DNA from: Isoptericola variabilis 225 | GTDB lineage: Bacteria; Actinomycetota; Actinomycetes; Actinomycetales; Cellulomonadaceae | Assembly (NCBI RefSeq): GCF_000215105.1 | Contig: NC_015588.1 | Span: forward strand, 1,240,001 to 1,304,000 | DNA: 64,000 nucleotides | Direction of reading: 5' to 3' | Part shown: positions 17,785 through 25,957 of the stretch, in pieces | Numbering within the stretch: position 1 is the stretch's first letter | How the letters are laid out: each line of letters opens with the position of its first letter | The notes under the pieces: model-generated | Database searches by the model: none | What the model saw: the letters and a program-made list of their open reading frames with translations, nothing else | What the model was told of the DNA's origin: nothing | Program-made: the position numbers and the translations under genes

Positions 17785-18353
17785 AGGGTGACCGCCTCGC
17801 GTGACACAGTCCGGGCTACATCTGCGACGACCGAGGCGGAGTCGACGACGTCGACATCGACCCCGAGCAGGTTTCGGGCTTCGTCTGCGAAGGCGGCGAG
17901 ATCGCCCAGGCTCCGTCCGCGCGGCACGTCGACCATGAGGTCGACGTCGGAGTCGGGGCCGTCCTCGTTTCGCGCGACGGAGCCGACGAGTCTCAATCGC
18001 CGGAGGCCGTACTTCGCCGTGAGGCGACGCAGCTCCTTGCGGTGCGCGGCGACCTTCCATGCCAGCGGCGACGACGGACGAAATCTCCCGGTCGTCGTCG
18101 CGCCCAGAATCATCCGCAATCCCGGCACGAACGGGGACGCGTCGTTCAAGGTGACCAGCGTTCGACGGCCCGACTGCCGTGATGTCAGCACACCAGACGC
18201 CACAAGAGAGCGGACCTCCCGTGAGACCGTGGACACGGGCATCCCGATCTGGCGCGCGACGTCGGACGCAGAGAGCGGCACTCGGGAGCGGTGCAACTCA
18301 CGCAGCACCTGCTCCTGGAGCTCGGAGCGGAAGAACGGAACGGTCTGCGGCAT
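17781..18353 (-). CDS. mntA: MntA-like nucleotidyltransferase antitoxin with N-terminal winged helix
   Basis: 190 residues from the ATG at 18353. Residues about 10-75 form a winged helix-turn-helix (LSASDVARQIGMPVSTVSRE), followed by a minimal nucleotidyltransferase with the GSX10DXD signature complete: GSVARNEDGPDSDVD near residue 125. Known MntA enzymes AMPylate and silence HepT. Many MntA proteins lack a DNA-binding domain; here the fused helix-turn-helix and a palindrome just upstream of the start suggest autoregulation. It is the first gene of a two-gene operon. Confidence 0.88.
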   Translation of the reverse strand: MPQTVPFFRSELQEQVLRELHRSRVPLSASDVARQIGMPVSTVSREVRSLVASGVLTSRQSGRRTLVTLNDASPFVPGLRMILGATTTGRFRPSSPLAWKVAAHRKELRRLTAKYGLRRLRLVGSVARNEDGPDSDVDLMVDVPRGRSLGDLAAFADEARNLLGVDVDVVDSASVVADVARTVSREAVTL

Positions 18354-18364
18354 GCCATGAGTCT

Positions 18365-18385
18365 ATTGCTCACTTGGTGAGCAAT
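18365..18385. promoter_or_regulatory. Palindromic operator upstream of mntA-hepT
   Basis: Two perfect 9-nt arms, attgctcac and gtgagcaat, are separated by 3 nt, ending 11 nt before the mntA start. On the minus strand a -10-like TAGACT overlaps the palindrome edge and lies 6 nt from the ATG, so the transcript may be leaderless. The HTH domain of MntA is the obvious candidate to bind here (inference). Confidence 0.65.
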
Positions 18386-18421
18386 GCCACTGGGCCTCAG
18401 GGGAACCGTCTGGCGTGACGA

Positions 18422-18504
18422 GTCCGTGACTCTGCGTCACGTTTGTGACCGAGCGTCACGGACCCTGCACACCACACCGTCTCCCGGGCGTGACTCTGCG
18501 TCAC
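18422..18504. repeat. Dispersed GTGAC-N5-GTCAC hairpin element, copy 1
   Basis: 83 nt with three GTGAC-N5-GTCAC hairpins. The first two are enclosed in a larger palindrome with arms GTCCGTGAC and GTCACGGAC (18422-18462). The element aligns along its whole length with 32803-32884, including the shared core ACACCACACCGT. It lies between two minus-strand genes and its last hairpin overlaps the stop codon of the glycosidase gene. It may act as a terminator. Confidence 0.75.
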
Positions 18505-20519
18505 ATCTCCTCGACCTGAGCCCGCCCGGCCGGGTCGAGGGAGACGGTGAACGTCCGCGACCCGACGCGCACGCCCTCGAACCGCAACGACCCCACGGGC
18601 GACGGGGCGATCGGCGCAACGTCGAGCCCGCCGTCGTCCGACGGCGACAACCCCAGCACCGCGGCGAGCAGCGCGACCGCCGACGCCGCGGACCACGCCT
18701 GCGGGTGGCACGCGGCCGGGTAGGGCAGCGGCCCGGGGCCGTCGCCGACGGCGTTGCCGCCGTACAGCTCGGGGAGCTGGTAGTCCATGTGCTGGGCCGC
18801 CTCGAGCAGCCCGCGCGCCAGCACGGCCGCCTCCGCGCCGAGCCCGGCGCGCGCCATGCCGTGCATCGCGATCGCGGTGTCGTGCGTCCACACCGTGCCG
18901 CCGTGGTAGCGCAGCGGCCAGTAGCCCTTCGAGCGCGCGGACAGGGTCCGCAACCCGTAGCCCGAGCTCATGTCGGGCGCGACGAGCCGGCCGGCCACGA
19001 CCTTCTCCTCGTCCGGGTCGAGCAGGCCCGTGCCCAGCAGGTGGCCCATGTTCGAGGCCACCGAGTCGACCGGGTTGCCGTGCCGGTCGAGCGCGATCGC
19101 GACGTACGGGCCGGCGTCGTCGGACAACCAGAACCGCTCGCGGAACCGTGTCTTGAGCTCGGCGGCCCAGGACCGCCACTCGTCGCCGCCGGAGCGCCCG
19201 AACGCGTCGAGCAGCTCGGCCCCGCCGACGGCCGCCTCGTACGCGTACGCCTGCACCTCGCTCAGCGCGATGGGCCCCTCGGCGAGCCGGCCGTCGTGCC
19301 ACTGGATCGAGTCGCCCGAGTCCTTCCAGCCCTGGTTGCTCAGCCCGTGCCCGCTGGCGTCGGCGTAGTCGAGGAAGCCGTCGCCGTCGTTGTCGCCGTG
19401 GTCGCGCATCCAGGCGAGCGCGCGCTCGAGCGTGGGCAGCAGCTCCTCGACGTCGGACGCCGCGAGCCCCCAGCGCCAGGCGTCGTGCAGCAGGCAGACC
19501 CACAGGCTCGTCGCGTCGACCGTGCCGTAGTACAGGGGCGGCAGCACCGTGCCGTCGTCGACCTCGAGCTCGGCGCTGCGCACCTCGTGCAGCATCTTGC
19601 CCGGCTGCTCGGCCGTCTCGACGTCGGACACCGTGCCCTGGCGGGCCGCGAGCGTGCGCAGCGTGCCGCGCGCGAGGTCGGTGCCGAGCGGCAGCAGCAT
19701 GCGCGCGGCCCACAGGGAGTCGCGCCCGAACAGCGTGAAGAACCACGGGGCGCCCGCGGCGACGAACGTCTCGCCCGGCGCGAAGTCGGCGCTCATCCGC
19801 AGGCCCGCCAGGTCCTCGAGCGACCGGCGGACCAGGGGAGCGAGGCGCTTGTCGTCCGCGGCGACCACGGGCACCGACCACTCGGGCTCGGCGCTCGCCG
19901 GCGCCGACACCACGGCCGGCACCTGCGTGCGCACGCCCCAGCGCAGCGTCACGACCTCGCCGGGCGTCACGGTGACGTCCCAGGTGAGCGTCGCGCCGTC
20001 GTCGTCGACCTCGACCGACGCGCCGGGCGCGGACACGTCGACGACGGCGGTGCCGTCCGTCCAGCGCACGCCCTCGGGTACGGCCTGGGGCGGCAGGGGC
20101 GACGTCGCGGCGCCCTGCTTGACGTCGTCCATGCGCGCGAGGTCGCTCGCGAGGCGCAGCGTCACACGGCCCGAGACCGGGTCGTCGGTGCCGCAGGACA
20201 GTTCGAGCTCCTCGCTCACCTCGCCCGGGCGCAGCACGCGCCGCCGGCGCAGCATCGCCGTCGGGTCGGCGCCCGGGCCGTCGATCATGCGCAGCACGCC
20301 GACGGCCTCGAGCTCGGCCGGACCCGAGCGGCCGGCCGAGATCTCCTCCGGCAGCAGGTCGTTCACGCGCACGACGGCGGTGCTCAGCACGCGCACGTCG
20401 GCGTGGTACACGCCCTGGGCACCGTGGGGGTGGACCTGCCCGTCACGGGCGCACCACACCTGGCTCGGTGCCTGCAGGGTCACCAGCAGGTCGTGCAGGA
20501 AGGGCTGGACTCCGGCCAT
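18501..20519 (-). CDS. Glycogen-debranching-type glycoside hydrolase (MGH1-like)
   Basis: 672 residues from the ATG at 20519 (MAGVQPFLHDLLVTL), which has an AAGGAG upstream; the longer open frame to 20759 runs through the promoter region. The N-terminal part (about 1-190) matches the glycogen-debranching N-terminal domain (GVYHADVRVLS). The C-terminal part is an (alpha/alpha)6-barrel with FTLFGRDSLWAARMLLPLG, QGWKDSGDSIQWHDG and YPAACHPQAWSAASA. Members are described as amylo-alpha-1,6-glucosidase-like enzymes acting on alpha-glucans; no signal peptide is visible, so it is probably cytoplasmic. It is divergent from a LacI regulator, with two operator-like repeats between them. Confidence 0.85.
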   Translation of the reverse strand: MAGVQPFLHDLLVTLQAPSQVWCARDGQVHPHGAQGVYHADVRVLSTAVVRVNDLLPEEISAGRSGPAELEAVGVLRMIDGPGADPTAMLRRRRVLRPGEVSEELELSCGTDDPVSGRVTLRLASDLARMDDVKQGAATSPLPPQAVPEGVRWTDGTAVVDVSAPGASVEVDDDGATLTWDVTVTPGEVVTLRWGVRTQVPAVVSAPASAEPEWSVPVVAADDKRLAPLVRRSLEDLAGLRMSADFAPGETFVAAGAPWFFTLFGRDSLWAARMLLPLGTDLARGTLRTLAARQGTVSDVETAEQPGKMLHEVRSAELEVDDGTVLPPLYYGTVDATSLWVCLLHDAWRWGLAASDVEELLPTLERALAWMRDHGDNDGDGFLDYADASGHGLSNQGWKDSGDSIQWHDGRLAEGPIALSEVQAYAYEAAVGGAELLDAFGRSGGDEWRSWAAELKTRFRERFWLSDDAGPYVAIALDRHGNPVDSVASNMGHLLGTGLLDPDEEKVVAGRLVAPDMSSGYGLRTLSARSKGYWPLRYHGGTVWTHDTAIAMHGMARAGLGAEAAVLARGLLEAAQHMDYQLPELYGGNAVGDGPGPLPYPAACHPQAWSAASAVALLAAVLGLSPSDDGGLDVAPIAPSPVGSLRFEGVRVGSRTFTVSLDPAGRAQVEEM

Positions 20520-20564
20520 GATGGCGACTCCTTCGGTGCGGAGCGGAGGGTCCGCGAGGGTTCG

Positions 20565-20616
20565 GCTTGAACGTTCCAAGCAGTCACGATAGCGTCCTGT
20601 CGTAGATCGTTCAAAC
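20565..20616. promoter_or_regulatory. Two LacI-type operator half-repeats in the divergent promoter region
   Basis: CTTGAACGTTCCAAG (20566-20580) is an almost perfect palindrome centred on ACGT. A second related site, GATCGTTCAAAC (20605-20616), has the same TTGAACG core in inverted orientation. Both lie between the glycosidase start (20519) and the LacI start (20677), typical of local repression by the LacI protein. Confidence 0.65.
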
Positions 20617-20676
20617 GGTGCCGACGGAGCGCCGTCGGGCGCCTGTCGACCGGCCGGGGATCGCGAGGGAGCTGGC

Positions 20677-21777
20677 ATGGCGGAGGGGTCGAGGCCGACG
20701 CTGGTGACCGTGGCCGAGCACGCCCGCGTGTCGCGCCAGACGGTCTCCAACGTGCTCAACTCGCCCGAGATCGTGCGTCCCGAGACTCGCGAGCGCGTGC
20801 TGCGTGCGATCGAGGAGCTCGGCTACCGGCCCAACGTCGTCGCGCGCCAGCTGCGCACCCGCCGCTCGTCGGTGCTCGGCCTGCGCATGCCCCCGGCGTC
20901 GGACGGCATCAGCGGCCAGGTGCTCGACCGCTTCCTGCACGCCCTCACCGACGAGGCGCAGCGCGCGGGCCTGCGCGTCATGCTCTTCACGGCCGAGGAC
21001 GACGACGCCGAGATCCGCGAGTACCAGACCCTGCGCGCCACCACGGGCATCGACGGCTTCGTGCTCGCCAACACCCACGCGGGCGACCCGCGCACCCAGT
21101 GGCTGTGCGACCACGACGTGCCGTTCGTGACGGTCGGCCGGCCGTGGGACGACGGCGGTGCCCCGGGCGCGTCGACGTCGGACGACGGACTGCCGCACAA
21201 GGTCGACGACCACCCGTGGGTCGACATCGACGGCCGCGCCGGCACGCGCGCCGCCACGCAGCACCTGCTCGACGCCGGTCACCGGCGCGTCGCGTTCCTC
21301 GGCTGGCCCGAGGGCTCGGGCGTCGGCGACGACCGCCTGGCCGGGTGGCTCGAGACGCTCACGGACGCCGGGCTGGCGGGCGACGCCGTCGTGCAGCGGA
21401 CCGAGGACAGCGTGGCCATGGGCGCTGCGGCGGCCAACCGCGTGCTGCGCGACGACGACGTGACCGCGCTCGTGTGCGTGAGCGACTCGATCGCGCTCGG
21501 GGCGCTCGCCGCGGCGCGCGAGCTCGCGGCGTCGCGGCCCGACCGGGCGCCCGTGGCGATCACCGGCTTCGACGACACGCCCGTCGCGCGCGCCGTCGAC
21601 CTCACGAGCGTCGCGCAGCCCGTGGCCGACGTCGCGGCCCGCGCGATCGAGCTCCTGCGCGGCCAGCTCGACGCGCGGCCCGACAGCCCCGACGCGAGCA
21701 CCGGCGTCGCACAGGACCGGCAGGTCCTCATCGAACCCCACCTCGTCGTGCGCGCGACGAGCCGCGCCGCGCGCTGA
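20677..21777 (+). CDS. LacI-family transcriptional regulator
   Basis: 366 residues. An N-terminal LacI helix-turn-helix (VTVAEHARVSRQTVSNVLNS) and hinge (LGYRPNVVARQLRTRRS) are followed by a periplasmic-binding-protein-like sensor with the usual landmarks GLRVMLFTAEDD, GIDGFVLANT, HRRVAFLGWPEG and ITGFDDTPVA. It is transcribed divergently from the debranching-type glycosidase and most likely represses it from the TTGAACG palindromes. Directly downstream lies the remnant of a sugar-binding protein, so the regulator probably once also controlled an ABC importer. The effector is not predictable from sequence. Confidence 0.9.
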   Translation: MAEGSRPTLVTVAEHARVSRQTVSNVLNSPEIVRPETRERVLRAIEELGYRPNVVARQLRTRRSSVLGLRMPPASDGISGQVLDRFLHALTDEAQRAGLRVMLFTAEDDDAEIREYQTLRATTGIDGFVLANTHAGDPRTQWLCDHDVPFVTVGRPWDDGGAPGASTSDDGLPHKVDDHPWVDIDGRAGTRAATQHLLDAGHRRVAFLGWPEGSGVGDDRLAGWLETLTDAGLAGDAVVQRTEDSVAMGAAAANRVLRDDDVTALVCVSDSIALGALAAARELAASRPDRAPVAITGFDDTPVARAVDLTSVAQPVADVAARAIELLRGQLDARPDSPDASTGVAQDRQVLIEPHLVVRATSRAAR

Positions 21778-21781
21778 CCGC

Positions 21782-21938
21782 AGCGACGGCGTCCCTTCGG
21801 GCGACGCCGAGACGCAGGCCGTGACCGAGGCCCTCGAGGCGTGGTCCGCCGAGTCGGGCATCGAGGCGAACCTCAACGTCGCCGCCGACCTGCCCCAGCA
21901 GCTCAGCCAGGGCTTCGCGGCCGGTTCTCCGCCCGAGC
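21782..21938 (+). pseudogene. N-terminal remnant of an ABC sugar-binding protein
   Basis: The plus-strand frame reads SGDAETQAVTEALEAWSAESG followed by LPQQLSQGFAAGSPP, the characteristic early region of extracellular sugar-binding lipoproteins of ABC importers. No signal peptide precedes it and the frame breaks at about 21938, where a terminator hairpin begins. It therefore appears to be the scar of a deleted importer operon downstream of lacI. Confidence 0.65.
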
Positions 21939-21954
21939 ATCTCGGTCGGTCAGT

Positions 21955-21994
21955 CGGAGCTCGGTCGGCACCTGGAGGTGCCGACCGAGCTCCG
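21955..21994. terminator. Long hairpin between lacI region and pectate lyase gene
   Basis: 19-nt arms (21955-21973 and 21976-21994) are perfectly complementary and extend imperfectly outwards to about 21940-22010 through repeated CGGTCGG blocks. The hairpin sits between genes pointing at each other, so it can end transcription from both sides. Confidence 0.75.
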
Positions 21995-22027
21995 AGCTGC
22001 CGACCGAAGCCGGCGTAGCGGCGAGCG

Positions 22028-24394
22028 TCAGCGGCCGGTGCCCGCCTTGCCCGGGCGCTCGGCCGGCGCGAGGGCGCCGACGTGCCCGCCGTCGGTGCCG
22101 GCCGTCGCCAGGACGGACCGGAACGTCGGCCGGCCGAAGTCGCCCCAGACGATCGCGCCGTCGTCGTCCCGCGCGTACGACGCCGGGGCGGTGAGCGAGA
22201 CGAGGTCGCGCGGCGCGACGACGAACGTCCCGTTCGTGCTGGCCGTGCGCGCGCCGTCGTGGAACAGGTTCGTCGCGTCCACGACGCCGGAGACCCAGTC
22301 CCGTCCGTCGGTGCCGGGGGAGTCGGTGCGGATCGACAGGTTGTCCCGGAACACGCCCTGCTCGTCCGAGGTGAAGTAGGGGTTGATCCGGAAGATGAAG
22401 TTGAACCGCTTGTTGTCGACCGACGTGTTGCCCGACACCTCGAGACGGCCCGGGTTGAAGTTGTCCGTGAAGCCGTCCATGTTGTTGTCGAACGCGAGGT
22501 TGCCCCGCACCACGTGCGCCACGGGCAGGCCCTCGCCGCCGAGCTTGAAGCCGCTGCCGGACGTCCCGTCGGCGTTGTAGCCGTCGGACAGCGTGCCGTT
22601 CGAGTAGGAGATGTTGCCCTCGAGCGTGATCGGGAAGTTCGGGCCCTCGTTCGTGCGGTTGTACAGGTCCCAGCCGTCGTCGATGTTGTGGTGCGCGACG
22701 TTGCCGCGGAACACGTTGCCCGGCCCGACGCCGAGCTTGGCCGCGAAGCCGTCGGCGTTGATGTCGGACGCGTCGCGGTTGTCGTGCGACTCGCTGTCGA
22801 CGACGAGGTTGTGGGCGGGCCACGTCGCCGGGTCCGATCCCGGGCCGGACAGCTGGACGCCCGTGTCGCCGTTGTAGTTGACCAGCAGGCCGTCGAGGAC
22901 GTTGTTCGAGCCGGAGACGCGCACGCCGTTCGACGCCGACCTCGTCACGTGCAGGTCGCTGAGGTGCCAGTGGTCGGCGTCGAGCTGGATGACGCGCGAG
23001 AGCGTGCCGCGGCCGTCGATCGTCACGTCGGCGCCGTCGTGGGGGCGCAGCGCCTTGGGCGCGTCGGCCGTGCCGGAGTAGGGCGCGGCGATCACGACGT
23101 TCGACGACGGCGCGTAGGTGCCGCCGAGCAGCTCGACCGCCTGGCCGGGCAGCACGTACCGGATCGCGGTGACGAGGTCGAGCGGGCTCTCCGCGGAGCC
23201 GTCGCCGTCGGGCGTGCCGTCGGGGGCGGCGAGGAGGACGTCGCCGGCGGCGAGCTCGCGCACGTCGACCGAGAGCGTGCGCGTGAGAGGCACGCTGCTC
23301 GGCGCGGCCGGGTCGGTCGGCGTGTACGTCGCCGTGACGGCGTTGCCGCCCGTCGCGAGGGCGAGCGTCGCGGCGAAGTCCTCGCCCGCGCGCACGGTCG
23401 CCTGCTCGACGACGGTCTCGCCGTCGACGGCGACGTCGATCGTCCCGTCGTAGCTCGCCCGCGCGGAGAACGGGTACGCGGTCGCGCCGTGGTGCTGCGG
23501 CGAGGTGACGGTGAACGTCACGGGCGTGACGGGCGCGGGCGCGACCGGACGCGGCTGCGTGTTCGCCTCCGACAGCGTGAGCTCGACGTTCGAGAAGGTG
23601 ACCGCCGCGTTGCGCGACGCGTACAGCCCGACCGTCATGGTGTCCGGGTCGATGTCCTGGACCCAGTCGGCGCCCACGAGGCTGTGGCTGTGCTCGACGC
23701 CGTCGACCTCGGCGGTCATGACGAACTCGGTGTCGGTGCGCTCGAGCGTCATGCGGACCGGGGTGTCCAGGTAGCGCTGGTAGCTCGAGCTGCTGGAGCC
23801 CGGCACGAGGGCGACGACCGGGCGCTCGCTGCCGAGGCTGCCCCACGGCTCGGTGACGCCCGTGCGCACGAGGGCGACCGGGCCGTTGCGGAAGATGCTG
23901 GTCGAGGCGATGTTCGACGCCGCCGGGACCTCCTCGAAGCCGGGCAGCATCGGGTCCTGACGGGCGCCGCCGTTGACGTCGCGCACCATGAGGCCCGCGC
24001 CCTCCTGACCGCTGGGGTTCGCGCCCGTCTCCGGCCCGAGCTGGTGCAGCGTGACGTCGGCGGACAGGACGAAGTTGTGCTCGTTCGGGTCGAGCTCGAC
24101 GTGGTAGAACGTCAGGCCGTCGTGGCCCGGGGCGATCTTGCCGCCGCGCGACTCCATGAAGATCTCGCCCTCGACCGTCCCCGGCACGTCGGGCACGGCG
24201 TGGTTGACGCCGACCTTCTCGGGCAGCACGTTGGCCGAGAAGCTGAGGTCGGTCGACTGGCCGAAGGTGATCGACTCCCAGACGAGGTCCTCGACCGTGG
24301 CGTCGGCCGAGGCTGCCGGCAGGGGAGCGAACGCCACCCCGGCGAGGACGAGCGAGCCGATCGCGGCGGACGACCGGCGGGCGGAACGGTTCAT
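22028..24394 (-). CDS. Secreted PL9-like pectate lyase
   Basis: 788 residues from the ATG at 24394. The signal peptide (about 1-30) reads IGSLVLAGVAFAPLPAASA. Residues 31-270 form a beta-rich domain with DUF1349/laminin-like character (GAGLMVRDVNGG, VGLYASRNAAVTFSN); an Ig-like linker follows to about 385. The rest is a right-handed parallel beta-helix with repeated N-rich turns: ASNGVRVSGSNNVLDGLLV, then INADGFAAKLGVGPGN and HHNIDDGWDLYN, which resemble the family 9 pectate lyase signature where an aspartate cluster binds calcium. It probably cleaves polygalacturonate outside the cell. A perfect LacI-type palindrome lies just upstream. No substrate importer is visible next to it. Confidence 0.85.
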   Translation of the reverse strand: MNRSARRSSAAIGSLVLAGVAFAPLPAASADATVEDLVWESITFGQSTDLSFSANVLPEKVGVNHAVPDVPGTVEGEIFMESRGGKIAPGHDGLTFYHVELDPNEHNFVLSADVTLHQLGPETGANPSGQEGAGLMVRDVNGGARQDPMLPGFEEVPAASNIASTSIFRNGPVALVRTGVTEPWGSLGSERPVVALVPGSSSSSYQRYLDTPVRMTLERTDTEFVMTAEVDGVEHSHSLVGADWVQDIDPDTMTVGLYASRNAAVTFSNVELTLSEANTQPRPVAPAPVTPVTFTVTSPQHHGATAYPFSARASYDGTIDVAVDGETVVEQATVRAGEDFAATLALATGGNAVTATYTPTDPAAPSSVPLTRTLSVDVRELAAGDVLLAAPDGTPDGDGSAESPLDLVTAIRYVLPGQAVELLGGTYAPSSNVVIAAPYSGTADAPKALRPHDGADVTIDGRGTLSRVIQLDADHWHLSDLHVTRSASNGVRVSGSNNVLDGLLVNYNGDTGVQLSGPGSDPATWPAHNLVVDSESHDNRDASDINADGFAAKLGVGPGNVFRGNVAHHNIDDGWDLYNRTNEGPNFPITLEGNISYSNGTLSDGYNADGTSGSGFKLGGEGLPVAHVVRGNLAFDNNMDGFTDNFNPGRLEVSGNTSVDNKRFNFIFRINPYFTSDEQGVFRDNLSIRTDSPGTDGRDWVSGVVDATNLFHDGARTASTNGTFVVAPRDLVSLTAPASYARDDDGAIVWGDFGRPTFRSVLATAGTDGGHVGALAPAERPGKAGTGR

Positions 24395-24415
24395 GACTCA
24401 CTCCATCGTGTGTGG

Positions 24416-24427
24416 GAAACCGGTTTC
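24416..24427. promoter_or_regulatory. Perfect 12-bp palindrome upstream of the pectate lyase
   Basis: GAAACCGGTTTC, with the central CCGG typical of LacI-family operators, lies 22 nt upstream of the lyase ATG (24394). It is unlike the TTGAACG sites of the nearby LacI gene, so a different, unlinked LacI-family regulator is likely. Confidence 0.65.
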
Positions 24428-24459
24428 TGGACCGTAGCACAGGACGGTGGTTCGCCGCA

Positions 24460-24471
24460 GCAAGCGCTTGC
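24460..24471. promoter_or_regulatory. Second 12-bp palindrome in the lyase-cutA intergenic region
   Basis: GCAAGCGCTTGC is a perfect palindrome, 66 nt upstream of the lyase start and 28 nt upstream of cutA. The AAGCGCTT core resembles LacI/CcpA-class operators. It could set the lyase promoter, the divergent cutA promoter, or both. Confidence 0.55.
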
Positions 24472-24498
24472 CCGACGCCGGAGGGTTACGGTCGGTCC

Positions 24499-24816
24499 AT
24501 GACCGACCTCGTGCAGGTGGTGACGGTGGTGGACTCGGACGACGTCGCGAACGCGCTCGTGCGGGACGCGGTCGCGGCGCGGCTCGCCGCGTGCGGGCAG
24601 GTCGACGGGCCGCTCACGAGCACGTACTGGTGGGAGGGGCAGGTCGAGACCGCGACCGAGTGGCGGGCGACGCTCAAGACGACGGCGGAGCGCGCCGCGG
24701 CGCTCGAGGCGTTCCTCGTCGGGCAGCACCCGTACGACGTGCCCGAGGTGCTGACCACGCCGGTGACCGGCGGGAACCCCGACTACCTGCGATGGGTGGC
24801 CGGCGAGGTGCGCTGA
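24499..24816 (+). CDS. cutA: CutA-like divalent-cation tolerance protein
   Basis: 105 residues from the ATG at 24499. The small ferredoxin-like CutA fold is evident from VVTVVDSDDVANAL, RLAACGQVDGPLTSTYWWEG and the C-terminal LKTTAERAAALEAF and HPYDVPEVLTTPV. CutA proteins form trimers; their link to copper tolerance comes from enterobacterial genetics and the biochemical role is unclear. A TACGGT -10 box lies 6 nt before the ATG and no Shine-Dalgarno is visible, so the message is probably leaderless. Confidence 0.88.
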   Translation: MTDLVQVVTVVDSDDVANALVRDAVAARLAACGQVDGPLTSTYWWEGQVETATEWRATLKTTAERAAALEAFLVGQHPYDVPEVLTTPVTGGNPDYLRWVAGEVR

Positions 24817-24835
24817 GCGCGATGCGGCGGGAGAC

Positions 24836-25693
24836 TCAGCCCAGGCGCGCGCTGAGCACGAGCTGCTCGCCGGCGTCGAGCCGCACGTCGACGAGGCGGA
24901 CGCCGGGCGGCAGCGCGGCCTGCAGGTCGATGCGGCGGTTCGCCACGGCCTCGACCCGGGCGCGGGCCATGCCGAGCATCGCGGCGACGAGTGGGTTGCC
25001 GCTCGAGAGCCGGACGTCGCCGACCTCGAGGACCATGTCGTCGCGGACCGCGGCCGAGGCGACGGCCTCGACGCTCGCCGACAGGAAGCTCTTGCGGACC
25101 TTGGCGTCGACGCGCACGCTCGCCGAGCGCGGGCCGTGCGAGTCGATCTGCACGTCGAGGTCGGTGAGCTGCACGCCCTGCGAGGACAGCGCGACGGCGA
25201 GGATCCCGTGCAGAGTGCCGACGAGCCCGCGGCGGTCCACCGCGACGCGCGCGTGCCCGGCGACCGGGTGCGCGTCGTCGGGCTCGATCGGCTGGATCCC
25301 GACCGAGCCGTCCGTGCCCTCGACCCACGCGAACCGCAGCCCCTCGGCCTCGGCGGTGACGTCGACGGGCAGGTCGACCGCGGTCAGCGGGTGCGCGTCG
25401 ACGCGCACCCGGCGTGCCGTCGCCTCCTCGCGCCGGGCCGCCGGCGGCGAAGCGAACCTGCGGGCGTCGGGCTTGTGCTGCGAGGTGCCGAACGCGACGC
25501 CCGTGAGGTCGACCTCGAGCGACGCGACGTCGGCGCCGTCGAGCTGCGCGACGATCGGCGCCCGGTCGAGCCCCTGCACCGCGGGGCCGGCCGCCTCGAC
25601 CAGCACGCGGCGCAGGCGTGCGGCGAGGTCGTCCCCGGTGGTGGGGCGGGGGGCGGAGCCGAGCGGCAGGAAGTCGAGGCGGTGCGACGTCAT
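24836..25693 (-). CDS. Hypothetical protein, possibly LmeA/DUF2993-like
   Basis: 285 residues. No signal peptide or membrane segment is visible. The C-terminal half alternates hydrophobic strands with short helices (LVGTLHGILAVALSSQGVQ, then LTDLDVQIDSHGPR) and ends with LPPGVRLVDVRLDAGEQLVL, a pattern reminiscent of DUF2993/LmeA lipid-binding proteins. The resemblance is weak and I do not assign a function. It is convergent with cutA, leaving 19 nt between stops. The start ATG at 25693 is the only one in a good position; the frame to 25745 belongs to another reading frame. Confidence 0.6.
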   Translation of the reverse strand: MTSHRLDFLPLGSAPRPTTGDDLAARLRRVLVEAAGPAVQGLDRAPIVAQLDGADVASLEVDLTGVAFGTSQHKPDARRFASPPAARREEATARRVRVDAHPLTAVDLPVDVTAEAEGLRFAWVEGTDGSVGIQPIEPDDAHPVAGHARVAVDRRGLVGTLHGILAVALSSQGVQLTDLDVQIDSHGPRSASVRVDAKVRKSFLSASVEAVASAAVRDDMVLEVGDVRLSSGNPLVAAMLGMARARVEAVANRRIDLQAALPPGVRLVDVRLDAGEQLVLSARLG

Positions 25694-25721
25694 GCCCCGA
25701 CCCTAGACGCCAGGCCGCCCC

Positions 25722-25753
25722 GACTTCACGCGCAGCGGACTTCACGCGCAGCG
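25722..25753. repeat. Tandem 16-bp duplication
   Basis: The 16-mer gacttcacgcgcagcg occurs twice in a row, immediately before the point where the truncated VOC gene begins. It looks like a deletion or slippage junction. Confidence 0.7.
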
Positions 25754-25756
25754 CCG

Positions 25757-25957
25757 GCGTCGATCGTCTACCTGCGCGTCCCGGGCCTGCGCGCGCGGCT
25801 CGACGAGCTGCGCGCGGCCGGAGTGACCGTGGAGTCGGAGCCGCACGTCATCTTCACGCACGCCGACGACAGCCTCGGGCCGGCCGGGGCCGACGAGTGG
25901 CAGGCATTCGTCCGCGACTCCGAGGGCAACCTCGTCGGGCTGGTCGACTTCGCCTAG
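25757..25957 (+). pseudogene. C-terminal remnant of a VOC/glyoxalase-family protein
   Basis: The frame reads ASIVYLRVPGLRARLDELR, then PHVIFTHADD and AFVRDSEGNLVGLVDF, the second half of a VOC-fold (glyoxalase/bleomycin resistance) protein ending at a TAG. No start codon or N-terminal half is present; a 16-bp tandem duplication sits at the break. It overlaps the 3' end of the minus-strand DUF4126 gene by 4 nt. Confidence 0.7.

Noticed and set aside
22082..24502. 806-codon plus-strand frame over the pectate lyase
   Set aside because: Arginine/valine-rich shadow. The opposite strand carries a signal peptide and beta-helix repeats.
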